Shown here piece after piece: positions 43,616 through 50,883 of a DNA stretch of 64,000 bases. Below the pieces are notes generated by a model. That model worked only from the letters and a program-made list of their open reading frames with translations. It searched no databases and was not told the origin of the DNA. The stretch is from Acidimicrobiia bacterium (GTDB taxonomy: Bacteria; Actinomycetota; Acidimicrobiia; Acidimicrobiales; Aldehydirespiratoraceae). Location of the stretch: positions 1 through 64,000 of the forward strand of contig JAJEJB010000040.1 of assembly GCA_022828135.1 (NCBI GenBank), in the 5' to 3' direction. The translations under genes were made by a program, and so were the position numbers. Position 1 is the first letter of the stretch; each line of letters begins with the position of its first letter.

Positions 43616-43975
43616 GTGGCTCTGACGCTCGACATCGAGGGCCCGGCCGCGCCGCCCCGGCTCAACGGCGAGCTGGTGTTCGAGGAGCCCTGGGAGGGCC
43701 GCAGCTTCGCCATGGTCGCGGCCCTGGCCGAGGGCGGTCTCTTCACCTGGGACGAGTTTCGGGACCACCTGATCGCGGCCATCGCCGGCTGGGAATCGGA
43801 CCCCTCAGGCGAGTACCGGTACTACGAGCGCTGGCAGGAGGCGCTTGAGTCGATCGTGGCGGATCTAGAGATCGTGGCCCGGCCCGAGGTGGATGAGCTG
43901 GCCGCCGCCTACGCGGCCCGCCCGCCCGGCCACGACCATGACCACGACCATCATCACCACGACCACAGCCACTGA
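43616..43975 (+). CDS. Nitrile hydratase accessory protein (activator) with His-rich tail
   Basis: The 119-residue protein resembles the small activator proteins needed for nitrile hydratase maturation: APPRLNGELVFEEPWEGRSFAM and FTWDEFRDHLIAAIAGWE echo the N-terminal part of the beta subunit. The last 15 residues are HDHDHDHHHHDHSH-like, a strong cobalt-binding tail. It likely swaps with the beta subunit and hands cobalt to the alpha subunit. GTG 43616 is 10 bp after nthA. Iron-type GTPase activators are absent. Confidence 0.85.
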   Translation: MALTLDIEGPAAPPRLNGELVFEEPWEGRSFAMVAALAEGGLFTWDEFRDHLIAAIAGWESDPSGEYRYYERWQEALESIVADLEIVARPEVDELAAAYAARPPGHDHDHDHHHHDHSH

Positions 43976-44006
43976 GAGCGCTGATTTGACCGACCCTGCC
44001 TGAGGG

Positions 44007-44047
44007 TTTAGCTTGTGAGATAAGTATGTCTTATCCGAAATGTCGGG
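44007..44047 (+). promoter_or_regulatory. Candidate shared promoter/operator before the AmiS-like gene
   Basis: TTTAGCTTGTGA at 44007-44018, then TGTCTTATCCGA at 44027-44038 and TGTCGGG at 44041-44047. GATAAG-N5-CTTATC (44019-44035) is a perfect inverted repeat inside it. The left box is identical to that at 50298, and the right part is close to that at 50830-50850. It begins 63 bp before the start codon. Confidence 0.6.
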
Positions 44048-44069
44048 TAAGGCTGAGGAAAGGCTTGTC

Positions 44070-44597
44070 ATGCCTCCGATAACCATCGTGTTCATTGCCA
44101 CCGGCTTGATCGTGTGGCTCAATGCCCTCTTCTTCCTCGGCGTGGGCGCCGATCAGAAGGAAGGGGGATCGAACCCGCTCGTCAGCATCGGCAATGCGAC
44201 CCTGGTCGTGGGCCTGCTGAACCTGGTGCAGGCGGTCTACATCATGTGGGCCCGTCCTCTGGACGACAACTCTGTCGTCCTCGCCGGGCTCGTCACGTTC
44301 TACGGTCTCTTCTTCGTGGTCCTCGGCAAGTCTGAGGTCAACGGATGGGACCTGCGGGTAGTGGGGAACCTGGCCGTGCCGACGGCCATCCTGCCGCTGT
44401 TCTGGTGGGACTTCTTCTCGGGAAGCTGGATGTTCCAGTCGATCCTGATCGTCTGGCTGGTCGCCTTCGGGTCGGTGGCCCTCACCACCTACGGCAAGCT
44501 CGAGGCCAAGCTCCTCGGCCTGGTTCTCGCCGGAACCGCCATCTACACCTTCTGGGTCCCGGCCCTGATCCTGGCCACCGGCAACGAGATCCCCTAG
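44070..44597 (+). CDS. amiS: AmiS/UreI family amide or urea channel
   Basis: The 175-residue membrane protein has about six transmembrane segments: FIATGLIVWLNALFFLGVGA, NATLVVGLLNLVQAVYIMWA, LAGLVTFYGLFFVVLG, NLAVPTAILPLFWWDFFSG and others. The NALFFLG and FYGLFF regions match AmiS/UreI proteins, which form pores for urea or short amides. Placed after nitrile hydratase it may import amides or export the amide product. ATG 44070 follows GAGGAAAGG. It has its own copy of the shared upstream site. Confidence 0.85.
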   Translation: MPPITIVFIATGLIVWLNALFFLGVGADQKEGGSNPLVSIGNATLVVGLLNLVQAVYIMWARPLDDNSVVLAGLVTFYGLFFVVLGKSEVNGWDLRVVGNLAVPTAILPLFWWDFFSGSWMFQSILIVWLVAFGSVALTTYGKLEAKLLGLVLAGTAIYTFWVPALILATGNEIP

Positions 44598-44707
44598 CCG
44601 CGCCGGTTGAGCCGAGTCGCTCCGGGCCCGGCCCGGCGGCGGCTCGGTGACCCGCGGCCGGCCATCCGCCTTCATGGACCGACCTCTGTCGTGGTAGGAA
44701 TGGCGCA

Positions 44708-45826
44708 GTGTCGCTGGCCGAGCTCATAATCGACCTCCAGTTCAAGGGTCTGAGAATCAACGCTCCCTTCGAGCGCCGGCCCGGCGGGGCCGGCCCCTCG
44801 GACGCGGGGATGGTCTGGATCGAAGGAACCGCGGTCACGGTTCCGGTGGATGCCTCCTTCGTCGCCGAGTCGCCCTATTCGCTGGAACCCGAGGACGTCG
44901 GGTTCGGCATCTACGCCGACGGGATCCGCCTCGCCGGCGCGGCTCCGGCCGACCGGCCCCGCTTCTACGGACTCACCACCGACGACGGCGTCCCGTACTG
45001 GCATCTGGCCCTCATGCACCTCGACTCGCTGGCCAGCACCGTCCTTCAGACCTGCGCCTACTGGGGCAACGAGGACCAGTGCCGCTTCTGCGGCATCGGC
45101 GTGTCGCTGGCGTCGGGCAGCACTGTGCTGGTGAAGCGTCCGGCGCAGTTGGCCGAGGTGGCGGTGGCAGCCAAGGAGCTGGACGGCGCCGTGGACATCA
45201 CCCTGACTACCGGCTCCACTTACGGCCGCGACAAGGGAGCCCTCTACGTGGCCAAGTGCGGGGAGGCCATGAAGGAGTCCTCGGGCCTGCCGGTGGAGGT
45301 GCAGTTCGAGCCGCCCGACGACTTGAGCGTGATCGATCAGGTCGCCGACCGGGGCATCGACTCGGTGGGGATCCACATCGAGACCTTCGACCCGGCCGTG
45401 CTGGAGTGGGTCGCGCCCCCCAAGTACCGCACCGGTATCGAGCGGTACTTCGAGACCTGGGAGTACGCGGTGGAGCGCTTCGGCGAGGGCCAGGTCTCCA
45501 CCTATGTGATCCTGGGTATGGGAGAGGACCCGGACCTGATCGTGGAGGGCTGCCGGCGGGCCGCCGACATCGGCGTGTACCCCTTCATCGTGCCGCTGCG
45601 GCCCGTGCCCGGATCGCTCATGGGCGACTGGCTGCCCCCGTCCTCCGAGTACGTGGAGAACGTCGCCCGCAAGGTCGCCCCGTACCTGGTGGAGCGGGGC
45701 TTGACCGCAGACCTGGTTGCCGCGGGCTGCGCACGTTGCCAGGCCTGCTCGCCGGTGGGGGCGATGGAGAGAGAGCTGCAGGCCAACGGCGACCGCAAGC
45801 TCATACCGGTGCGAGCGACAGGTTGA
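44708..45826 (+). CDS. Radical SAM protein, MSMEG_0568 family
   Basis: The 372-residue protein has a Cys116-X8-Cys125-X2-Cys128 motif (TCAYWGNEDQCRFCGIG) for the SAM-binding 4Fe-4S cluster. Downstream barrel features include VDITLTTGSTYGRDKGA, VQFEPPDDL and YVILGMGEDPDLI. A second Cys group, CARCQAC near 345-352, could bind an extra cluster. It matches the radical SAM member of Nit1C clusters (MSMEG_0568), whose reaction is unknown. GTG 44708 is preceded by TAGGAAT. It leads an operon with the GNAT and AllG-like genes. Confidence 0.83.
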   Translation: MSLAELIIDLQFKGLRINAPFERRPGGAGPSDAGMVWIEGTAVTVPVDASFVAESPYSLEPEDVGFGIYADGIRLAGAAPADRPRFYGLTTDDGVPYWHLALMHLDSLASTVLQTCAYWGNEDQCRFCGIGVSLASGSTVLVKRPAQLAEVAVAAKELDGAVDITLTTGSTYGRDKGALYVAKCGEAMKESSGLPVEVQFEPPDDLSVIDQVADRGIDSVGIHIETFDPAVLEWVAPPKYRTGIERYFETWEYAVERFGEGQVSTYVILGMGEDPDLIVEGCRRAADIGVYPFIVPLRPVPGSLMGDWLPPSSEYVENVARKVAPYLVERGLTADLVAAGCARCQACSPVGAMERELQANGDRKLIPVRATG

Positions 45827-45831
45827 CGCAG

Positions 45832-46386
45832 TTGAGGCCATCCGGGCGGACCGTGTGCTGGCGGGCTCTGACTCCGGCTGCCCTCAGCTGGCACCTGCGT
45901 ATCCGTCACCGCATCTTCGTCGAGGAGCAGCGGGTCATCCCCTTCACCGATGTCGACGACTGGGATCGTGACCCCGACACCGTCCATGTCCTGGCAGGAC
46001 GCGGGTCGGTGGCGGTCGGCACTGTCCGGCTGTATCGCACCGACACGGCCGGCCGCTGGAAGGGGGACCGGCTGGCCGTCCTGCCCGGCCACCGAGCGGG
46101 CATCGTGGGCATGAGGCTCGTGCGGTTCGCGGTCTCCACGGCCGCCGTCGCGGGGGGCGACGTGATGGATGCCTTCGTCCAGCTCCAGAACGTCAACTTC
46201 TTCGAGAGGCTCGGCTGGGAGCACAACGGCCCTCCGGTGGCCTACTACGGCCTGCCCCACCAGCCCATGACCTTTACGCTCTCCGAAGCCGGCAGCATCT
46301 CCGAGAGCGAGATTCCCGACGACGCCTGCCTCCGACTGCCGGCGGCCCGCGACGCACCCAGCCCGCTGCTGGTCACGATGTCCTAA
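45832..46386 (+). CDS. GNAT N-acetyltransferase, MSMEG_0567 N-terminal / Sll0786 family
   Basis: The roughly 184-residue protein begins with ALSWHLRIRHRIFVEEQRVIP, the family opening, and has VAVGTVRLYRTDTAGRWKGDRLAVLPGHR and GIVGMRLVRFAV as acetyl-CoA site. QLQNVNFFERLGWEHNGPPV closes the fold. In M. smegmatis this domain is fused to the AIR synthase-like part; here that part is at 35815. TTG 45832 or GTG 45853 is the start. It lies five bases after the radical SAM gene and three before AllG. The acyl acceptor is unknown. Confidence 0.8.
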   Translation: MRPSGRTVCWRALTPAALSWHLRIRHRIFVEEQRVIPFTDVDDWDRDPDTVHVLAGRGSVAVGTVRLYRTDTAGRWKGDRLAVLPGHRAGIVGMRLVRFAVSTAAVAGGDVMDAFVQLQNVNFFERLGWEHNGPPVAYYGLPHQPMTFTLSEAGSISESEIPDDACLRLPAARDAPSPLLVTMS

Positions 46387-46389
46387 CAG

Positions 46390-47799
46390 ATGGGCCTAAT
46401 GGAGCTGCCCGAGCGGGTCGAAGTCGTCAACATCGGGCTCGAGCGGTTCGAGGCGGCCGTCCGCGACCAGGGCGCGCCGGCGGTGGGGGTGGACTGGCGC
46501 ATCCCGGCCGGTGGTGACCCCGAGGCGGTGGCCGCCCTGGCCCGGCTGCTGGGTCCGGCCTCGGACCGGGTCGACGCGGCCAACGCCGAAGTCATCGACC
46601 GCCTCGACCGGGGTGTGCCGATGCTGCTCGGTGTCGAGACAGCCGGCGCGGTCGTCCACGGTCTCGAGTCGGGCACGATTCTTCACTGCGGTCCGCCCAT
46701 CGGCTGGGCCGAGATGTGCGACCCGCTCCGGCGCTCGATCCGTGCCGCGGTGGTGGCCGAGGGGTGGGTCCCGGACCGCGACGCGGCCGAGCGCATGCTG
46801 GACGCCGGCGAGATCCGGCTCGAGGCGGCCAACGAGCATTCCACGGTGGTGCCCATGGCCAGCGCCATCGGGCCCAGCGCTCCGGTGTACGTAGTGTCGG
46901 TCGAGGCCGGCGGCACCACGGCCTACGCCAGCCTCAACCAGGGGTCGGGGGCCGTCCCCTGGTTCGGGGTCGACTCGGAGGAGGCCATCGAGCGCCTCAG
47001 GTTCCTGCGAGACGCGCTCGGCCCGGCACTGGCCCTGGCGCTGGACCGTGCCGGACCGATAGACGTGTTCTCGCTGGCCGCCCAGGGCGTGGCCATGGGC
47101 GACGACGTCCACATGCGGGTCCAGGCCACCACCAATCTCCTGCTGCGCGATCTCCTCCCGCACCTGGTCCGTTCCGACAGCGCGCGGATCGGCGAGGTGG
47201 CCGACTTCCTGAGCACCAACCATCTGATGTTCCTCAACATCGCCATGGCGGGCGCTCGCGCCCTCACGGCGTGGGCCGGTCAGGTGCCGGACTCCAGCAT
47301 CGTCACCACCATGGCCCGCAACGGAACCACCTACGGCATCCGTCTGGCCGGCGACTCCGAGACGTGGCACCTCGCGGCATCGCCCCCGGTGCAGGACGCC
47401 CTGTACTACCCCGGCCAGGGACCGGACACCAGCGCGCCCGACATCGGCGACAGTGCCGTGCTGGAGCTGGTGGGCCTCGGCGGAGCCGCCGCGGCCAACT
47501 CGCCCGCGGTGGCCGGCTTCCTAGGGGGCCGCATGGCCGACGCCGCCGCCGTCACCGCGGCCATGAGCCGGATCTGTGCCGGCACCAGCACCCGGCTCCG
47601 GCTGCCCGTGCTCGACAACGCCGGCACCCCGCTGGGCGTCGACGTCCGGCGAGTGGTCGAGACCGGCATCACACCCGCGGTCAACACCGGCATCGTCCAC
47701 GTCTCCGACGGATCTGGCCAGGTGGGTGCCGGAGTGGCCCACGCCCCTCTCGCATGCTTCAAGCAGGCCCTCCTCGACCTCGACCGCCGTCTCACCTGA
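46390..47799 (+). CDS. allG: AllG-like DUF1116 protein (oxamate carbamoyltransferase subunit)
   Basis: The 469-residue protein has the DUF1116 (YlbE) features: VVNIGLERFEAAVRDQGAPAVGVDWRIP near 10-37, LGVETAGAVVHGLESGTILHCGPPI, HMRVQATTNLLLRDLLPHL, NGTTYGIRLAG and TPAVNTGIVHVSDGSGQVGAGVAHAP. YlbE is AllG of E. coli oxamate carbamoyltransferase. It is about 50 residues longer than that protein. It is the last gene of the radical SAM/GNAT operon, apart from its likely partners FdrA (32318) and DUF2877 (36768). Confidence 0.85.
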   Translation: MGLMELPERVEVVNIGLERFEAAVRDQGAPAVGVDWRIPAGGDPEAVAALARLLGPASDRVDAANAEVIDRLDRGVPMLLGVETAGAVVHGLESGTILHCGPPIGWAEMCDPLRRSIRAAVVAEGWVPDRDAAERMLDAGEIRLEAANEHSTVVPMASAIGPSAPVYVVSVEAGGTTAYASLNQGSGAVPWFGVDSEEAIERLRFLRDALGPALALALDRAGPIDVFSLAAQGVAMGDDVHMRVQATTNLLLRDLLPHLVRSDSARIGEVADFLSTNHLMFLNIAMAGARALTAWAGQVPDSSIVTTMARNGTTYGIRLAGDSETWHLAASPPVQDALYYPGQGPDTSAPDIGDSAVLELVGLGGAAAANSPAVAGFLGGRMADAAAVTAAMSRICAGTSTRLRLPVLDNAGTPLGVDVRRVVETGITPAVNTGIVHVSDGSGQVGAGVAHAPLACFKQALLDLDRRLT

Positions 47800-47876
47800 C
47801 GTACCGCGGCCGCTGAACTCACCAGCTTCAAAGCCTGCGGCCTCCTCGTGGCATAGTTTTCACCGATGCAGCGATC

Positions 47877-49580
47877 GTGAGGGGGATCGACTTGGCCAAG
47901 ATGAGCGGAGGAGAAGCCCTCGCCAAGTCTCTCGTAACGGAAGGCGTCGAGGTCGTGTTCGGGATCCCGGGCATACAGATCTACGGCATCGTCGCCGCGC
48001 TGCGGGACGAGCCCGGCATCCGCATGATCACGACCCGTCACGAGCAGGCGACGACGCACATGGCCGACGGCTACGCCCGTGCATCAGGAGAGCCGGGGGT
48101 CGCGCTGGTGGTCCCGGGCGCGGGCCTCTACAACGCGGCGTCCGGCCTGGCTACCGCTTACTCCCGCTCAACGCCTGTGCTGCTCATCGCCGGTCAGGTC
48201 CCGCGTCGCGCCATAGGCAAGAACATCGGGGCCGTGCACGAAGTCGCCGACCAGCCCGGCATGGTGCGCTCCGTCACCAAGTGGCAGCAACAGGCGTCAA
48301 GACCTCGCGAAGTCCCGGACGCCGTGTTCGAAGCGTTCCGGCAGATGCGCACCGGCCGTCCCCGTCCAGTGCTGATCGAGATGCCGCCGGAAGCCGGGGT
48401 CGAGCGAGAGGAGGTCGAGCTTCGCAACCCGGCCCGTGCCACCAGGATCGTGCCCAGCCCCGAAGATCTGAGGGAGGCCGCCCGGGTCATATCGAAATCC
48501 AGCATGCCGCTGATATACGCCGGCGGAGGAGTGGCCCGCTCCGACGCCGAAGAGGCTCTGGTCAAGCTGGCCGAGGCGACGAATACAGCCGTCATAACCT
48601 CGAGCGGCGGCAAGGGAACCATCCCGGACAGCCACCCGCTGTCCTACGGCTCCTGCTTCAGCCCCAGGGGCGAGAGACAGGAGATGAACCAGCTCTACGA
48701 GGTCATGCAGTCCGCCGACGTGGTGATCGGAATCGGCGCACGCTTCTCGCTCGGCAATCCGGCGGGCGAGGCGTCCACGCTGGTGAACATCAACATCGAC
48801 CACGCAGAACTCACCCGGCACCAGGCGAACACGATCCCGCTGCACGGCGACGCCAGAGCGACGATCGAGGTGCTGCTACCCCTCCTCATCGAGGCCGGCG
48901 CAGCGGAGCGTCCGTCGCCCGCCGAGGCGGTCAGCGCGGCCCGCAAACTGATCGCCTACTACGACATCCGGCTCAAGGAGCCGCAGTACGCCGTTCTGGA
49001 GGCCATGCAGAGGGGCATCCCGGACGACGCCTTCGTCGTCTGGGACGTCACGCAGTTCGGCTACTACGCCCGCACCCACTACCAGATCAACCACCCGAAG
49101 ACGTACATCGATTCCGGCTACTCGTTCAACCTCGGCTACGCCTTTCCGACCGCGCTGGGTGTCAAGGTGGCCAGGCCCGACCGCCCTGTGATCTGCATGG
49201 CCGGGGACGGGGGGTTCATGTTCAACTCGCCCGAGCTGTCCACCGCTCTGAAGTACGGCATCAATGTCGTCACCGTGGTCTTCAGGAACGACTCCTACGG
49301 CAACGTTGCCCGCGACCTCGACGACGCCTTCGGCGGAGCCTACGGGACCGACCTGCACAACCCCGACTTCGTGAGGTTCGCAGAGTCGTTCGGTGCGATC
49401 GGCTTGCGGGCGGACGACCCGATGGAGCTGGAGACGTTGATTCCGGTCGCGTTGGAGCGGCAGAGTCCCGTGGTGATCGACGTGCCCTTCGGAGAAATGT
49501 CCATACCGCCGGCACCACAGTTCGCGCCGCTCTACAAGCTGCCCTGGACCATGCCTCAGGAGGGCCTCATACAGTCCTGA
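47877..49580 (+). CDS. TPP-dependent enzyme of the acetolactate synthase family
   Basis: The 567-residue protein has three TPP-enzyme domains: the N-terminal pyrimidine-binding part with catalytic Glu in TTRHEQATTHMADGYARASG, a middle DHS-like domain (PLIYAGGGVARSDAEEAL), and the PP-binding MAGDGGFMFNSPELSTAL with GDG-X-N. It resembles acetolactate synthase, glyoxylate carboligase and oxalyl-CoA decarboxylase, but no diagnostic residue decides among them. It could decarboxylate a 2-oxo acid from the carbamoyl pathway. It is preceded by CATAGT and a 4-codon mini-frame. Confidence 0.78.
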   Translation: MRGIDLAKMSGGEALAKSLVTEGVEVVFGIPGIQIYGIVAALRDEPGIRMITTRHEQATTHMADGYARASGEPGVALVVPGAGLYNAASGLATAYSRSTPVLLIAGQVPRRAIGKNIGAVHEVADQPGMVRSVTKWQQQASRPREVPDAVFEAFRQMRTGRPRPVLIEMPPEAGVEREEVELRNPARATRIVPSPEDLREAARVISKSSMPLIYAGGGVARSDAEEALVKLAEATNTAVITSSGGKGTIPDSHPLSYGSCFSPRGERQEMNQLYEVMQSADVVIGIGARFSLGNPAGEASTLVNINIDHAELTRHQANTIPLHGDARATIEVLLPLLIEAGAAERPSPAEAVSAARKLIAYYDIRLKEPQYAVLEAMQRGIPDDAFVVWDVTQFGYYARTHYQINHPKTYIDSGYSFNLGYAFPTALGVKVARPDRPVICMAGDGGFMFNSPELSTALKYGINVVTVVFRNDSYGNVARDLDDAFGGAYGTDLHNPDFVRFAESFGAIGLRADDPMELETLIPVALERQSPVVIDVPFGEMSIPPAPQFAPLYKLPWTMPQEGLIQS

Positions 49581-49628
49581 CACGCGGCTGCGGGGCCGGG
49601 GAGCCCGGGGCGCGATCCGGGGGCGGGG

Positions 49629-50282
49629 TCAGGAGGGCCTGAGCGCGGTCCACACCGCCCGCGCCGGCTGCTTGGTGGGGTTGCGCCAGCGATGCTCGTG
49701 GTCGGTCCGGAAATGGATCGAGTCGCCCCTGCGCAACTGGAAGGTCTGACCGGAGACGTCCACGTCGAGACGCCCCGACAGCATGTGGATCAGCTCCTCG
49801 CCCGCGTGGCGCAGCGGGGACTCTCCGCTGTCCGCTCCGGGCTCGATCTCAGCGATCGCCGTGGCCACGAAGTACTGGCCGTAGGGACCGGATATTCCCT
49901 CCAGGGTGAGACCCTCATGGGGGGTGTAGATCGATCGGCGCTCGGCGGCAGGGGTGAAGACCACGTAGGGCGGCGACTCCAGCTCCTCGTCCACGAAGTA
50001 CGCCACCGGCTGCTCGAGGGCCGCGGCCAGCTTCAGCAGGGTTGTGATGGTGGGCACCATGGTGCCCTGCTCCACTTTGTGAATGGCCGCGGTCGACACG
50101 TCGGAGCGGTCGGCGAGCTGCTGCAGCGACAGGCTCCACTGCTTGCGCAAGTGGCGGATCTTGGGCCCGATCGAATTCACGACCGCGCTCAGCGTCTCGC
50201 CGCTCACGTGGTTGGGCCGCCCGTCCGCGTCCCCCGCGCTGGTCGCCGCCTGGCCAGTCATGGCTCCATCACGGGCGTGCAT
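49629..50282 (-). CDS. XRE family transcriptional regulator with C-terminal cupin domain
   Basis: The 217-residue regulator has a helix-turn-helix around residues 35-95 (IRHLRKQWSLSLQQLADRSD, then STAAIHKVEQG and PTITTLLKLAAAL). A cupin follows: RHAGEELIHMLSGRLDVDVSG and RRGDSIHFRTDHEHRWRNP. This XRE-cupin family often senses small metabolites. Starts at 50282 and 50261 are both possible. It is divergent from osmC, and the shared promoter-like site (50298) lies between them, which makes it the best candidate regulator of the nitrogen locus. Confidence 0.85.
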   Translation of the reverse strand: MHARDGAMTGQAATSAGDADGRPNHVSGETLSAVVNSIGPKIRHLRKQWSLSLQQLADRSDVSTAAIHKVEQGTMVPTITTLLKLAAALEQPVAYFVDEELESPPYVVFTPAAERRSIYTPHEGLTLEGISGPYGQYFVATAIAEIEPGADSGESPLRHAGEELIHMLSGRLDVDVSGQTFQLRRGDSIHFRTDHEHRWRNPTKQPARAVWTALRPS

Positions 50283-50297
50283 CCTAGACCACGGCCT

Positions 50298-50331
50298 TTT
50301 AGCTTGTGATCTAGCAGTGTCGTATAGTTGA
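50298..50331 (+). promoter_or_regulatory. Candidate shared promoter/operator between the XRE regulator and osmC
   Basis: TTTAGCTTGTGA at 50298-50309 is identical to the box at 44007. Nine to eleven bases later comes TGTCGTATAGTTGA (50318-50331), nearly identical to TGTCTTATAGTTGA at 42294. TATAGT (50323-50328) is a good -10 box. It begins 69 bp before the osmC start. Confidence 0.6.
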
Positions 50332-50366
50332 CGGCTCGCTCTCAGCCGCTTGAAGGACGACCCGCC

Positions 50367-50762
50367 GTGAGCTCCCCGACCCTTACCGTCTCGGCCCGGT
50401 GGCTGGGCGCCTACCGCTGCGACGTGTCCTCGGGCGACTTCACGATCCCGGTGGACGAGCCCGAGAGGTATGGAGGGACCAACCAGGGTCCCCAGCCGAC
50501 CGAGCTCCTGCTGGCCGCGCTGTCGTCGTGCTTCACCCTCGCCGTGGCCCACGCGGCCGGCAAGCGGGACATCGAGCTCGCCCATCTGGGGGTCGAAGTG
50601 ACCGGCACCTACGACGGCCCCGGTTTCTCGGCCCTCGAGATACGGGTCGACGTCGGCTGCGACGACGCCGTCAAGGATCGGCTGCTGGAGGCGGCGGCTC
50701 GCGTCTGCTACGTGTCCAACACCATCCGCAACACTCCAGAGATGTCGGTGCGGGCCGTCTGA
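50367..50762 (+). CDS. OsmC family protein
   Basis: The 131-residue protein has the OsmC fold with the two conserved Cys: GPQPTELLLAALSSCFTLAVAHAA and LLEAAARVCYVSNTIRNTP. OsmC/Ohr proteins reduce hydroperoxides through such a Cys pair. GTG 50367 is chosen because GAAGGA lies at the proper distance. Within this locus it may guard oxidation-sensitive enzymes or reduce a specific thiol or peroxide. Confidence 0.83.
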   Translation: MSSPTLTVSARWLGAYRCDVSSGDFTIPVDEPERYGGTNQGPQPTELLLAALSSCFTLAVAHAAGKRDIELAHLGVEVTGTYDGPGFSALEIRVDVGCDDAVKDRLLEAAARVCYVSNTIRNTPEMSVRAV

Positions 50763-50809
50763 GGGGCGCACGCCGAGCGGGCGCGGCTTGACACTGGCGG
50801 GGGGCCGGC

Positions 50810-50850
50810 TTTAGGTTCCGATACGCAGTTCTCTCATCCGATACGTCGGG
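50810..50850 (+). promoter_or_regulatory. Candidate shared promoter/operator before the flavoprotein gene
   Basis: TTTAGGTTCCGATACG at 50810-50825, then TCTCATCCGATA at 50831-50842 and CGTCGGG at 50844-50850. The right part matches the site at 44030-44047 (TCTTATCCGAAATGTCGGG) at nearly every position. CCGATACG occurs twice. It begins 74 bp before the start codon. Confidence 0.55.
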
Positions 50851-50883
50851 GAATCAGGGAGGTCCGGTGACGAAAGGGTCACG

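Noticed and set aside
47877..49580. TPP enzyme as sulfopyruvate decarboxylase (ComDE) of archaeal coenzyme M synthesis
   Set aside because: It is a full-length three-domain acetolactate-synthase-type protein of 567 residues, not the short two-part ComDE enzyme; no feature specific to sulfopyruvate could be seen.
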